Shown: positions 10,397-19,093 of the stretch, piece after piece | How the letters are laid out: every line of letters begins with the position of its first letter | Position numbering within the stretch: position 1 is the first letter of the stretch | DNA from: Spartobacteria bacterium LR76 | GTDB lineage: Bacteria; Verrucomicrobiota; Verrucomicrobiia; Chthoniobacterales; Terrimicrobiaceae | Direction of reading: 5' to 3' | Length of the DNA: 64,000 nucleotides | NCBI GenBank assembly: GCA_003054655.1 | Contig: QAYZ01000012.1 | Location: 1-64,000 of the forward strand | The notes under the pieces: generated by a model | What the model was told of the DNA's origin: nothing | What the model saw: the letters and a program-made list of their open reading frames with translations, nothing else | Databases searched by the model: none | Translations under genes and position numbers: made by a program

Positions 10397-11299
10397 CTAT
10401 CGTTCGCGCGCCAGCGCCTTGATCCAGGTATCCGTGCGGGAGTGTTTGTCGGTGGCTTCCTGGAGATCGTAAACATAGAGAAGGTTGGCGAGGACCCGGA
10501 GCAGGATCTGGCGGGGCGTCGCGGGTTCCAGATGCGACGGGCGCAGCTTCAGGTTTTGCCGGGCCAGAATTTCCTCGCAGTCGGCCTTCGTCAAGATGCG
10601 TCCCCGATGGAAGGGGTCAAAATACACCTCGCCATGCCGCGCGATGAAGTGGCCGGGCAGGTTGATGCCCTCGACCTTCATGCCCGCGCGCGCCCCGACC
10701 ATGCGGTACAGGATCGTGAGCGTGATGGGGATGCCCATGCGCGAGTCGATCACGCAGGGGAGGAGCGAATTTCGCTCGCAATAATACTGGTCCGTGTTGC
10801 CGCGGAAGCAGAGTTCCCCAGCCATGAATTCCGCGAGCGCCTGCACGCGCTGGCGGTTGCTCACAATGCCCGAGATGCGGACGAGGAACTGGCGGCCCCA
10901 GTTGTTGATGCGGGTCTCGTACGGGCGGGTATCGATGTTCGGCTCCAGCGCATTGGCCAGCATCCAGCACGCCCGCTCCAGGTCGTTGTCGTTTTGGAAG
11001 AAATGGCAAAGGAGGGAAAAATCCTCATCCGCGCCGTGGCTGGTGATCTCCTCCAGGACATCCTGGATATGGCGGGAAACGCGGGCATTGTCGACAGAAG
11101 CGAGGTCCCTGAGATCGCCGAGGATTTCCTCACCGCGAAGGGCGAGGGATTCCTTTACCATTCGTACAGTCTCGGGGTCATCGTCCTGGAGGAGTCGGAC
11201 AATCGCGTTCTTTTGCGCGAACATGGCTAACTGCTCATTACGCCAATCCGGCGTGTTTCGCAAGCGGCTCAGCGGCAGGAAAACGGAATTTCCCGCCAC
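10397..11299 (-). CDS. SirB1-family transglutaminase-like protein
   Basis: A 300-residue protein of the SirB1/transglutaminase-like group. The family core is present: ERNSLLPCVIDSRMGIPITLT, followed by EGINLPGHFIARHGEVYFDPF, which supplies conserved Cys and His positions. The N-terminal ~110 residues are helical with a HEAT-like look (LLQDDDPETVRMVKESLALRG). The called start is GTG with a weak AAGAGA upstream; an ATG 25 codons in (11224) is the main alternative. Function is unknown in most members and catalysis should not be assumed. It shares the divergent intergenic region with the GntR operon and lies just upstream of cinA on the same strand. Confidence 0.8.
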   Translation of the reverse strand: MAGNSVFLPLSRLRNTPDWRNEQLAMFAQKNAIVRLLQDDDPETVRMVKESLALRGEEILGDLRDLASVDNARVSRHIQDVLEEITSHGADEDFSLLCHFFQNDNDLERACWMLANALEPNIDTRPYETRINNWGRQFLVRISGIVSNRQRVQALAEFMAGELCFRGNTDQYYCERNSLLPCVIDSRMGIPITLTILYRMVGARAGMKVEGINLPGHFIARHGEVYFDPFHRGRILTKADCEEILARQNLKLRPSHLEPATPRQILLRVLANLLYVYDLQEATDKHSRTDTWIKALARER

Positions 11300-11306
11300 A
11301 TTTCTC

Positions 11307-11342
11307 TTGCTGAAGTGTATTACACATATATAACACTAAATC
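11307..11342 (+). promoter_or_regulatory. Promoter with YtrA-type operator for the GntR–ABC operon
   Basis: An inverted repeat AGTGTA-N12-AACACT occupies 11314-11337 and closely resembles the operator of YtrA-subfamily GntR repressors (AGTGTA-N13-TACACT as I recall it). A plausible -35 TTGCTG (11307-11312) and -10 TATAAC (11329-11334), spaced by 16 bases, lie around and within it. Repressor binding would therefore block the promoter. The predicted transcription start falls at or next to the ATG at 11343, suggesting a leaderless mRNA; no ribosome binding site is seen. Confidence 0.6.
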
Positions 11343-11744
11343 ATGTTCATCGCGCTACATCCCTCAAGCGGGGTGCCGCTTTATCTCCAGTTGCTCAATC
11401 AACTGAAGGAGCGCATTGCCAGCGGGCAGGTGAAGCCGGGCGAGCAACTGCCCTCGGTGCGCGAACTTTCCGCCGACCTGAAGATCAACCCCCTCACGGT
11501 CGCCAAGGTCTACCAGATCCTTGAGCGCGAAGGGCTGGTCGAGACGCGGCGCGGCATGGGGACATTCGTCGCGCAGAAGGTTGATACCCTGCCTGTCGCG
11601 GCTCGCCGGCAGGCGCTCGATCCCGTCGTGCGCCAGCTCGTTGCGGAAGCCATCCATCTGCGCCTCAGCGAGGCGGAGGTGGTGGAACTCATCGCCCGCC
11701 ATTTCCAGCAGCTCAATCCCCGCAATTCCTCAAACGAACCATGA
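11343..11744 (+). CDS. GntR-family transcriptional regulator, YtrA subfamily
   Basis: A short (133 aa) GntR regulator with an N-terminal winged helix: GVPLYLQLLNQLKERIASGQ, PGEQLPSVRELSADL and NPLTVAKVYQILEREGLVETRRGMGTFV. The effector domain is reduced to ~50 residues, the hallmark of the YtrA subfamily, which usually represses an adjacent ABC transporter operon. Its stop codon overlaps the start of the ABC ATPase gene as ATGA. A matching inverted repeat lies directly upstream, so autoregulation is likely. Confidence 0.92.
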   Translation: MFIALHPSSGVPLYLQLLNQLKERIASGQVKPGEQLPSVRELSADLKINPLTVAKVYQILEREGLVETRRGMGTFVAQKVDTLPVAARRQALDPVVRQLVAEAIHLRLSEAEVVELIARHFQQLNPRNSSNEP

Positions 11745-12619
11745 ACGAAAACGCCATCACCATCCGCGACGTGACGCGATCGTACGGGAAGACGCCCGTA
11801 CTCGATCGTCTCGATCTCACCGTGAAGGCCGGGAGCATCTACGGCTTCCTGGGCCGCAACGGATCAGGCAAAACCACGACGATCAAGCTGCTGGCCGGAT
11901 TGGGGCGTCCCGAGACCGGCGAGATTTCCGTGCTGGGCAGGGACCCGTGGGCGTTTACCGCCGAGGATCGGCAGGGGGTCGGCTATCTCTCAGAGAAGCA
12001 AAACCTCCCGCCGCTCATGAAGGTGAAGAGCCTGCTCGATTTCTGCTCCCGGCTGTATCCGCAATGGGACCGGGAGCTTTGCGAGGGGCTTATTGCGCGC
12101 TTCCAGGTGCCGGTGAACAAGCGCGTCAGCGCGCTTTCCATGGGCAACCAGCGGCTGGTTGGCGTCATTCTCGCCCTCGCGCCAAGGCCCGCCGTGGTGC
12201 TCCTCGACGAACCTGCCGCGAATCTCGATCCGGTGGCGCGCCGCGAGTTTCTGGACGAAATCCTCGATCTGATCCGCGATGGCGACCGCACGGTATTCTT
12301 CTCCACCCACATCCTGAGCGATGTCGAGCGTGTGGCCGACGAGGTGGGCATCCTCGCCCAGGGAAAGCTGCGGGTGAGCGAGTCTCTGGACAGCCTGAAG
12401 GAGACGGTAAAGCGCGTGCGGTTCTTCGGCTTTCCCGGCAACGCGCCGGAGCGTCCGCCGCAGGCCTTCGGCTGGCGGGTGCGCGATGGCGAGGCGCTCG
12501 GAACTCTGAAGCTAGCCCACCCCGGCGAACCCGCCGCCCTGGCCGCGAATTGGAAGTGCCAATACGAAATCATCGACCTGTCCCTGGAGGACATCTTCGT
12601 CGACATCGCCCGCAACTGA
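11741..12619 (+). CDS. ABC transporter ATP-binding protein
   Basis: A 292-residue ABC ATPase of the CcmA/YtrB type. Walker A is GRNGSGKT (38-45), Walker B VVLLDEP (152-158), and the H-loop sits in FFSTHILSDVERV. The signature motif is degenerate, reading ALSMGNQR (131-138) where LSGGQ is typical, as occurs in YtrB-like proteins. The ~90-residue C-terminal extension is common in drug or antibiotic-peptide exporters. It is translationally coupled to the GntR gene and followed four bases later by its probable membrane subunit. The substrate is unknown; cell-envelope stress or peptide export is inferred from the YtrA context. Confidence 0.9.
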   Translation: MNENAITIRDVTRSYGKTPVLDRLDLTVKAGSIYGFLGRNGSGKTTTIKLLAGLGRPETGEISVLGRDPWAFTAEDRQGVGYLSEKQNLPPLMKVKSLLDFCSRLYPQWDRELCEGLIARFQVPVNKRVSALSMGNQRLVGVILALAPRPAVVLLDEPAANLDPVARREFLDEILDLIRDGDRTVFFSTHILSDVERVADEVGILAQGKLRVSESLDSLKETVKRVRFFGFPGNAPERPPQAFGWRVRDGEALGTLKLAHPGEPAALAANWKCQYEIIDLSLEDIFVDIARN

Positions 12620-12623
12620 TCCC

Positions 12624-13433
12624 ATGAAAACACCATCGCAATTCTGGACGCTGTTTCGCTTTCACGTTTTTGCCAGTCCGTGGATCTGGGTCATGCCGCT
12701 GGCGCTTAGTATCCAAGGATTTGTCGGACTCAATCGGTATTACGGCGATCTTTCGATGGTGTTTCTGCTTTTCGGACAGCAGATGTGGGTGCCACTGGTG
12801 ATCGCGGCTTGGATATTACTGCCGGAATTCTTTATGAGCAGCATGTGGATGACCGCGCAGACTCAACAGCAGGCGCAGGCGTTCGGAGGAGAGTTTCTCC
12901 TCACACGAGCTGTGGATCGGGAGAACGTCTTCCGCTGCCGCGGCGCTTTGTATTGGACCATTATCTGCGTCACGGTTGCGGTCTGGGTGATAGCAGCGGC
13001 GTTCAAGCCTGACATTACGCTTCAACTGAATTCGCAGGGCGGTGGCGCGGCCAAGGTTTCGTACTACCTGGACCATATTCCCGGGAGTTTTGTGGAAAAG
13101 ACGACCGATGGCGGCACGACGATCAAGGCTCCAACCGGAAATATCCAGATCAGGGTTCTTATGTCCGTGCTGATGGTCGTGATGTCCGGGGTGTGGCTGG
13201 TTTTTCTGCCGCTGATATCTCGGCTGCCGCAACGGAAGTGGATTCATTGGAGCATATTCATTCTCGGGATTGTGGCGCTGCCGCTTCTGTCGCTTCGGGT
13301 GAGAGCTTCGCTGGAGCCGTTGCTCGTTTTCGGCCTGGCCCATCTTCCAGCCATGGTGGTCCTTGCTATCGGCATCCTCCTGGCAGCCGAACGGTTCGCG
13401 GAGACCCGGCTCGCGAAGCTGGAGTTTATGTAA
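12624..13433 (+). CDS. ABC transporter membrane subunit (putative)
   Basis: A 269-residue integral membrane protein with about six hydrophobic segments (near residues 17-32, 43-70, 105-127, 175-198, 208-225 and 235-252). The region at ~130-170 between helices is soluble. No sequence motif names a family with certainty. Its position four bases after the ATPase gene and the lack of another permease make it the likely membrane partner. A Gln-rich stretch TQQQAQAF lies near residue 76. The gene ends immediately before the terminator shared with the convergent pta gene. Confidence 0.75.
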   Translation: MKTPSQFWTLFRFHVFASPWIWVMPLALSIQGFVGLNRYYGDLSMVFLLFGQQMWVPLVIAAWILLPEFFMSSMWMTAQTQQQAQAFGGEFLLTRAVDRENVFRCRGALYWTIICVTVAVWVIAAAFKPDITLQLNSQGGGAAKVSYYLDHIPGSFVEKTTDGGTTIKAPTGNIQIRVLMSVLMVVMSGVWLVFLPLISRLPQRKWIHWSIFILGIVALPLLSLRVRASLEPLLVFGLAHLPAMVVLAIGILLAAERFAETRLAKLEFM

Positions 13434-13471
13434 AAACGAGGGACGACCGGCGCGTGGCCAGCCGTCCCTCG
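13432..13471 (-). terminator. Intrinsic terminator for ackA-pta
   Basis: A nine-base-pair stem (13437-13445 with 13463-13471, cgagggacg/cgtccctcg) encloses a GC-rich loop. On the minus strand it is followed by five U residues (AAAAA at 13432-13436 on the plus strand). It lies just downstream of the pta stop codon. There is no T-tract in the plus direction, so it is mainly a minus-strand terminator. Confidence 0.75.
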
Positions 13472-13486
13472 TGGGAGACAATCTCG

Positions 13487-15580
13487 TTAGTTCTGGCCGG
13501 CCTGGATGGCGGTGATGGCGATGGTGTAGACGATGTCTTCCACCAGCGCGCCGCGCGAGAGGTCGTTGACCGGGCGCTTGAGGCCCTGGAGCATGGGGCC
13601 GATGCTGATGACATTGGCGCTGCGCTGCACGGCCTTGTAGGTGGTGTTGCCGGTGTTGAGATCCGGGAACACATACACCGTGGCCTTGCCGGCGACGGGG
13701 CTGTTGGGCGCCTTGGTGGCGGCGACATCGGCGATGGCGGCGGCATCGTACTGGAGCGGGCCGTCGAGCAGGAGGTCGGGGCGCTTTTCCTTCGCGATGC
13801 GGGTGGCTTCGCGCACTTTGTCGACATCCACGCCGGAGCCGGAGTGTCCGGTCGAGTAGCTGATCATGGCGACGCGGGCCGGAATGCCAAAGCGCTCGGC
13901 GGACTCGGCGCTCTGGAGCGCGATGTCGGCGAGAGTCTCGGCGTCGGGATCGGGGTTCACCGCGCAATCGCCGTAGACGAGCACCTGCTCGGGCAGGCAC
14001 ATAAAGAAGATCGACGAAACGGCCTTCGCCTCGGGCTTGGTCTTGATGATCTGGAGCGCGGGGCGGATCGTGTTGGCCGAGGAATGCACCGCGCCGGAAA
14101 CGAGTCCGTCGACCTCGCCGAGGGCGAGCATGACGGTGCCGAGCCACACGGTATCCTCGAGGAGTTCCGCGGCGTCCTTGGGCGTGAGACCCTTGTGCTT
14201 GCGCATCTCGACCAGGGGAGCGACGTAGTTACCGCGGATCGCGGCCGGGTCGACGAGCTCCAGACTCGAAGGGAGCTGAATCTCCTGGGCGTCGGCGATG
14301 CGTCGGATTTCATCCGGCGGACCGAGGAGGACGCACTTGGCAATGCCCCGTTGGGCGCAAAGCGATGCGGCCAGGATGGTGCGCGGCTCGGTGCCTTCCG
14401 GCAGGACAATGCGCTTCTCGAATTCGCGGGCGCGTTCCGTGATGCGGTAACAGAAGGCGGCCGGGGACATGCGGGACTCGACCGGCAGGGCGGCATGGGC
14501 GGCGAGCCAGTCGGCGTCGACGAAATGCGACACATGATCCATGACGAGCTGGACGCGCTCGAGGTCGTCGGCGGGCACCTCGCTGCTCATCTGCCCGAGG
14601 GCGGTGGCGGTGTTGTAGCTGTTGCTGCGGACGTGCAGGACGGGCAGTCCGGTTTCCCAGCCCGGCTCGCAGAATTTCATCATGTCGTCATCCAGATCGA
14701 GGTCGCCTGTGAGGATGAGGCCGCCGATCGGGGCCTTGAGGGCGGCAAGAGCGATGGCGGTGATGACATCGTAACGATCGCTCGGGGTGATGAGCATCGC
14801 GCCCGCCTGGAAGGTGTGGATGAGATTGGGCACCGTGCGGGCGAGCACGGTCATGTTCTTCACGCGGCGGCTCTCGATTTCCCCGGCATAGAGGACTTCG
14901 GCATTCAGGTGGCGGGCGATGTCGATGGCGCGCGGATGGGTGAGGGTCGGGTTGTCCGGGATCGCGCCGATGAGGGGAAACTCGCTATGGCCGAGGCGGC
15001 GGCTGCGCGAGGCGACATAGGAGGCGGCGTCCTGGAAGGTCTTGGCCTTCGCGTCGGGCACGCGATTGAGGATGCAGCCGATGACCGGGCCGGACTCCAC
15101 GCCGCCGTATTGCCGGGCGGTGAACTCCAGCCGGTCTTCAAACTCCTCCATCGTCAACCCGGCCAGCGAGCCGACGAGAATGACATCGGCGGACAGGGTG
15201 CGGACGAGGAGGCGGTTCAGCTCAGCGCCGCCGGGGAGGTCGGGCGTATAGACGAGGCCCTCGACCACGACGACATCGGCGTCGCCTGCGGAGCGGTGAA
15301 AGTTGCCCACGACCTTTTCCATGAGCTCGTCCATGCGGTCGGCCGAGATCAGGCGCTCGGCGTCCTCGAGCGCGATGGGTTCGACGGGATTCAGGTTTGT
15401 CCGCTCCCGGATGAAATGGGTGGAGCGCTCGGGACCCTCATCCTCCTTGGTGGGTTGTCCGATGGGCTTGCAGAAGGCGACTCGGATTCCGCGTTTGTCG
15501 AGCGCGCTGACGAGCCCGAGAGCGATGGAGGTGATTCCCGCGCCGGTGCTGCAGGGGGCGAGATAGAGGGTATGAGGCAT
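13487..15580 (-). CDS. pta: Phosphate acetyltransferase
   Basis: A 697-residue long-form Pta converting acetyl-CoA and phosphate to acetyl phosphate and CoA. The N-terminal P-loop-like domain begins LAPCSTGAGITSIALGL. The central DRTGG-type domain contains GALITPSDRYDVI and GLILTGDLDLD. The catalytic C-terminal ~320 residues carry RIVLPEGTEPRTILAA, GLVSGAVHSSANTIRPALQIIK and SYSTGHSGSG. Length matches the three-domain Pta of Proteobacteria. It follows ackA on the same strand with seven bases between the genes, forming the acetate overflow/assimilation operon. Confidence 0.95.
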   Translation of the reverse strand: MPHTLYLAPCSTGAGITSIALGLVSALDKRGIRVAFCKPIGQPTKEDEGPERSTHFIRERTNLNPVEPIALEDAERLISADRMDELMEKVVGNFHRSAGDADVVVVEGLVYTPDLPGGAELNRLLVRTLSADVILVGSLAGLTMEEFEDRLEFTARQYGGVESGPVIGCILNRVPDAKAKTFQDAASYVASRSRRLGHSEFPLIGAIPDNPTLTHPRAIDIARHLNAEVLYAGEIESRRVKNMTVLARTVPNLIHTFQAGAMLITPSDRYDVITAIALAALKAPIGGLILTGDLDLDDDMMKFCEPGWETGLPVLHVRSNSYNTATALGQMSSEVPADDLERVQLVMDHVSHFVDADWLAAHAALPVESRMSPAAFCYRITERAREFEKRIVLPEGTEPRTILAASLCAQRGIAKCVLLGPPDEIRRIADAQEIQLPSSLELVDPAAIRGNYVAPLVEMRKHKGLTPKDAAELLEDTVWLGTVMLALGEVDGLVSGAVHSSANTIRPALQIIKTKPEAKAVSSIFFMCLPEQVLVYGDCAVNPDPDAETLADIALQSAESAERFGIPARVAMISYSTGHSGSGVDVDKVREATRIAKEKRPDLLLDGPLQYDAAAIADVAATKAPNSPVAGKATVYVFPDLNTGNTTYKAVQRSANVISIGPMLQGLKRPVNDLSRGALVEDIVYTIAITAIQAGQN

Positions 15581-15587
15581 GGTTGGG

Positions 15588-16766
15588 TTATGAGGCTAGG
15601 GCAGGCACGAACCGCGCCGTCTCCCGGGCGATGACGAGCTCTTCGTTCGTCGGCACCACCATGGCGAGAATGGGGGAATCTGCGGTAGTGATGCGTCCAT
15701 TGGCCGGGCGGCCGTGCTGGTTGTTGAGTTCGCTGTCGACCTGCGGACGGAGCAGGGACAAGTACGAAAGGGTTTTCTCGCGCACGATGGCGGAGTTTTC
15801 ACCGATCCCGCCCGTGAAGATGAGGGCATCGATGCGGTCGAGCGAGGCGCTCATGCCGAGGATGTGCTTGGCCAGACGGAAGCAGAACATGTCGATGGCG
15901 AGCGCGGCGCGCTGGTGTCCGCTCGCCGCCGCCTCGGCCAGAGTGCGCATGTCGTTGCTGAGGCCGGAGATGCCGAGGAGGCCGCTCTCGCGGTTCACCA
16001 TCGCAGTGACCTCGGAAAGCGTACAGCCCGTGCGGCGGGTGAGATACTCGTGGAGGTTGGCATCGACGTCGCCGGAGCGCGTTCCCATGATCAGTCCTTC
16101 CAAAGGAGTAAGCCCCATCGAGGTATCGTAGCTCTTTCCATTGCGGATGGCGCAGGTGCTGGAGCCGTTGCCGAGGTGCATCGTGATGAGATGCAGGTCC
16201 TCCAGCGGCTTGCCCATGAGCTTGGCCGCCTCGCCCGCGACATAGCGGTGGCTGGTGCCGTGAAAGCCGTATTTCCGCACCTTCTCATTGGTATACATCG
16301 CGTAAGGCAATGCGTAGAGATAGGCGCGCTTGGGCATCGTCTGGTGAAACGCGGTGTCGAAGACGACGACATGCGGGAGGTCGGGGAACTTTCTGCGTGC
16401 GGCCTCGATGCCCATGACGTGGGCGGGATTGTGTAGCGGGGCGAGGTCGGAGGCGGCTCCGATCAACTCGACCACCTTGTCGTCCACCAACACGCTTTCC
16501 GTAAAGTACTCTCCGCCATGCACGATGCGGTGGCCCACGCCCACGATGTCGCCATCGATGTGGCTCAGGATCTTGTCCAGCGCGTCGCCATGCGTCGCAT
16601 TCGGGACCAGAAATTCCAGCTTTACCGGCTGACGGATATTGACGACAGCCTCGGGCGTGCCAAGCCTTTCGGCCAGCCCGTTAGCCACCGTTTTCCCGTC
16701 TTCGGGATTAATCAAGGTGAACTTGAGAGACGAACTCCCACAATTGACGACGAATATCAGACCCAT
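15588..16766 (-). CDS. ackA: Acetate kinase
   Basis: A 392-residue acetate kinase interconverting acetyl phosphate plus ADP with acetate plus ATP. ASKHA-family motifs are clear: FVVNCGSSSLKF at the start, HRIVHGGEYF, FDTAFHQTMP, HLGNGSSTCAI, GLIMGTRSGDVD and FTGGIGENS. Length is typical. It is the first gene of the ackA-pta pair; pta follows after seven bases. The upstream region (16767-16929) is AT-richer than its surroundings and is shared with a divergent gene, so it probably holds the promoter, but no convincing -35/-10 was found. Confidence 0.95.
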   Translation of the reverse strand: MGLIFVVNCGSSSLKFTLINPEDGKTVANGLAERLGTPEAVVNIRQPVKLEFLVPNATHGDALDKILSHIDGDIVGVGHRIVHGGEYFTESVLVDDKVVELIGAASDLAPLHNPAHVMGIEAARRKFPDLPHVVVFDTAFHQTMPKRAYLYALPYAMYTNEKVRKYGFHGTSHRYVAGEAAKLMGKPLEDLHLITMHLGNGSSTCAIRNGKSYDTSMGLTPLEGLIMGTRSGDVDANLHEYLTRRTGCTLSEVTAMVNRESGLLGISGLSNDMRTLAEAAASGHQRAALAIDMFCFRLAKHILGMSASLDRIDALIFTGGIGENSAIVREKTLSYLSLLRPQVDSELNNQHGRPANGRITTADSPILAMVVPTNEELVIARETARFVPALAS

Positions 16767-16929
16767 CTTTGCGTATGCCGGAGCGGCTCCTTATATCGCC
16801 ACGAATTCGCGAAAAGAGTAAGAAAGAACAGTCGGCCAACGTGAAAAAAACGTTTCCTCCCTCGGGAAAAAATCTTTTGCCAAGAAGCTTTGGCGCAAGG
16901 GAGATTCCAATTAGCTTCTGATTTTGACT

Positions 16930-17472
16930 ATGACCCGCAGCTTCTCCGCCACCTTGACCCCCGCGCTTGCGGTCCATGCCATCCGCGTTTTCCTGTGGCG
17001 TCAGGTCCGGGTGAGCGGATTGGCGATGCTGGCGATCGCCCTGGGCATGGGCGGGTACCTGATCGTGAGGACGCCATATGACTGGACGGGGGGCGTCATC
17101 ATCGCTCTCGTGGTCGCGCTGGCCGGGCTGTTCTGTGCGGATTACCTGCGCCGCCGTGCCGAGGCCATTTGCTGGCTGAAGACCTTTGGATCGCAGGAGT
17201 TGCAGTATGAGTTGACCGATGATTCGCTCACCGTGGTCGGTCCGGCCCGTCGCCTGACGATTTCTTGGAATGCGATTTTTGGTCTCTGGCGCAGCGAGCA
17301 TGTGTGGCTCGCCTTCACGGACCGCGCCTCCTTCCTGACGATCCCAGCCAAGGGACCGTCAGCGGATGATCTGGCGTTTATCTCGGGAAAGATCGCCCTG
17401 CACGATCGGCCGATTCCCTGGGCGCACAAGAGACTGCGGCCCGCGGTCGGCTGTGCGCCCAAGAAAAGCTAG
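16930..17472 (+). CDS. YcxB-like membrane protein
   Basis: A 180-residue protein with two adjacent membrane helices (about residues 30-47 and 54-72) followed by a soluble YcxB-like domain: YELTDDSLTVVGPARRLTISWNAIFGLW and AFTDRASFLTIPAKG. Such proteins are small inner-membrane proteins of unknown role, with the C-terminal domain resembling PH-like folds. I chose the ATG at 16930; a TTG two codons earlier is possible. The purine-rich AAGGGAG lies rather far upstream (about 25 bases). It is monocistronic and convergent with galK. Confidence 0.75.
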   Translation: MTRSFSATLTPALAVHAIRVFLWRQVRVSGLAMLAIALGMGGYLIVRTPYDWTGGVIIALVVALAGLFCADYLRRRAEAICWLKTFGSQELQYELTDDSLTVVGPARRLTISWNAIFGLWRSEHVWLAFTDRASFLTIPAKGPSADDLAFISGKIALHDRPIPWAHKRLRPAVGCAPKKS

Positions 17473-17478
17473 ACTCTC

Positions 17479-18558
17479 CTAAACGTACAGGATGGCACCG
17501 TCGCCGATCTCGCACCGGTAGGTCGCGGCGGTGTGGCCGGTGGCCTTTTTGTACTCCTCGGCAATGATCGGGGCCACGCGGTCGTAGGCATCGTTGTCGG
17601 CCAGCGCAACGACTGCTCCGCCGAATCCTCCGCCCGTCAGGCGGGCGCCGTAGATGCCCTTCTGGGCCTGGGCGATCGACACGATGGCGTCCAGCTCCGC
17701 GGTGCTGTTTTCAAAGTTCTCGATCGAGCTCCGGTGCGAGGCGCTCATGAGTCTGCCGAATCCGGCGGCATCTCCGGCGCGGAGGAAATTCAGGGCGGCG
17801 AAGACGCGTTCGTTTTCGCCGACGATGTGCCGGGCGCGGCGCTTTACGATGTCGGGCATCTTTGCGGCCTCGAGCTGTTCGCTCGTGACATCGCGGAGGG
17901 CGGGTACTCCCATGATGCGGGCGGCCTCGAAGCACTGGTCGCGGCGCTCATTGTATTCGCCGCCGGTGAGCGCATGCTTCACGCCGGAGTTGATGATGAT
18001 GAGGCCTACGCCCTTGGGGAAGGGGATCGTCTCGACGGATTCGGCGCGGCAATCGAGAAAGATCGCGTGCTCTTTTTTCCCGAAGACCGAGGAAACCTGG
18101 TCGAGAAGTCCGCAGCTCACGCCGACGAATTCGTTCTCTGCCTTGCGAGCCAGCTTGGCCAGGGGAAGAGCGTCGACCTGGAAATTGAACAACCGGGAAA
18201 GCAGGAGCGCGGTGCAGATCTCGAGAGCGGCCGAACTCGACAATCCGGCTCCCAGCGGAAGCGTGCTGGAGAAGTCGGCTTCGTAGCCCTGGACGGGGTA
18301 ACCCGCATCCTTGAGCACCTGGGTAACGCCCAGCGGATAATCTGACCAACTGTCGGCGGGCTTGAGATTCTCCAGGTCGGCGCAGCTCACTCCCTCGATG
18401 CCGTCCGAGGTGAGAACGACTTTGCCGTCCTCCCTTGTTTTCCCTTGAGCGGAGATTCCCAGATGGGTTGCGGCGGAGAGCACAACGCCACCATTGTAGT
18501 CGGTATGATTGCCAAGAAGCTCCACTCGGCCGGGCGCGAAAGATTTTGCGGACAACAT
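17479..18558 (-). CDS. galK: Galactokinase
   Basis: A GHMP-family sugar kinase (359 aa from the chosen start) phosphorylating galactose at C1 for the Leloir pathway. The galactokinase signature APGRVELLGNHTDYNGG sits at residues 7-23. The GHMP ATP-binding motif is LPLGAGLSSSAALEI and the third motif is LTGGGFGGAVVAL near the C-terminus. The ORF is open well upstream; an ATG at 18618 is an alternative start that would add 20 residues. Longer starts would overlap the divergent DUF883 gene. No galT or galE is adjacent. Confidence 0.92.
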   Translation of the reverse strand: MLSAKSFAPGRVELLGNHTDYNGGVVLSAATHLGISAQGKTREDGKVVLTSDGIEGVSCADLENLKPADSWSDYPLGVTQVLKDAGYPVQGYEADFSSTLPLGAGLSSSAALEICTALLLSRLFNFQVDALPLAKLARKAENEFVGVSCGLLDQVSSVFGKKEHAIFLDCRAESVETIPFPKGVGLIIINSGVKHALTGGEYNERRDQCFEAARIMGVPALRDVTSEQLEAAKMPDIVKRRARHIVGENERVFAALNFLRAGDAAGFGRLMSASHRSSIENFENSTAELDAIVSIAQAQKGIYGARLTGGGFGGAVVALADNDAYDRVAPIIAEEYKKATGHTAATYRCEIGDGAILYV

Positions 18559-18661
18559 CGATAGAACCCGTAGCAGAAAGTCAGGGTGCGCCGCAACATC
18601 GTGAGCTTGCCAAGGCATGCAACTGTGCGAGACTGAGAGCTGTAACCCAACATTGCGCAAT

Positions 18662-19075
18662 ATGTCTGAGACCAATCTGCCAGAAGGGGCGACAAACGTC
18701 GCAAACCAGAAGCTTGAAAGCGGCGCCGAGCACGCCAAGGCGGCACTGAACGCCGCAGCGGATGCCGGCAAAGCGGTTTCGGAAACCGTCAAGCAACATG
18801 CCCACTCGGTCTACGAGACCGGCCGTGAGCATCTTTCCGCCGCTGCCCGCGACATTTCCGAGGCTGGAAAGGCGAAGTATGACGAACTCCGCGGCCAGGC
18901 GACGAATATCGCCGGCCAGTACAAGTCCCGTGCCCAGTCGGCATTGTCCGATGCCCAGGCCAAAGCCCAGAGCTTCCAGGGTGACGCGGAGACATACGTG
19001 CGTGAAAACCCGCTTCGTGCGGTGGCCATCGCGCTCGGCATTGGTTTCGTCCTCGGTGCCCTTTTCCGCCGCTAG
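18662..19075 (+). CDS. DUF883/ElaB-YqjD-like membrane-anchored protein
   Basis: A 137-residue protein with a long amphipathic, Ala/Lys/Glu-rich helical region (coiled-coil-like, residues ~15-105) and one C-terminal membrane helix in the DUF883 pattern ENPLRAVAIALGIGFVLGAL followed by FRR. ElaB/YqjD proteins are C-tail-anchored in the inner membrane and bind ribosomes in stationary phase in E. coli. It is the first gene of a trio with YqjE-like and YqjK-like proteins, the same order as the E. coli yqjDEK set. Confidence 0.85.
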   Translation: MSETNLPEGATNVANQKLESGAEHAKAALNAAADAGKAVSETVKQHAHSVYETGREHLSAAARDISEAGKAKYDELRGQATNIAGQYKSRAQSALSDAQAKAQSFQGDAETYVRENPLRAVAIALGIGFVLGALFRR

Positions 19076-19093
19076 TCGGCATCATTCTCTGCG

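Noticed and set aside
9218-11230. A 670-codon plus-strand frame over cinA and the SirB1-like gene
   Set aside because: Both minus-strand genes have conserved motifs and good length; the plus frame has none.
13193-15634. An 813-codon plus-strand frame over pta
   Set aside because: The minus strand encodes a full-length Pta with all motifs; the plus frame is repetitive Gly/Asp/Glu-rich sequence typical of a shadow frame.
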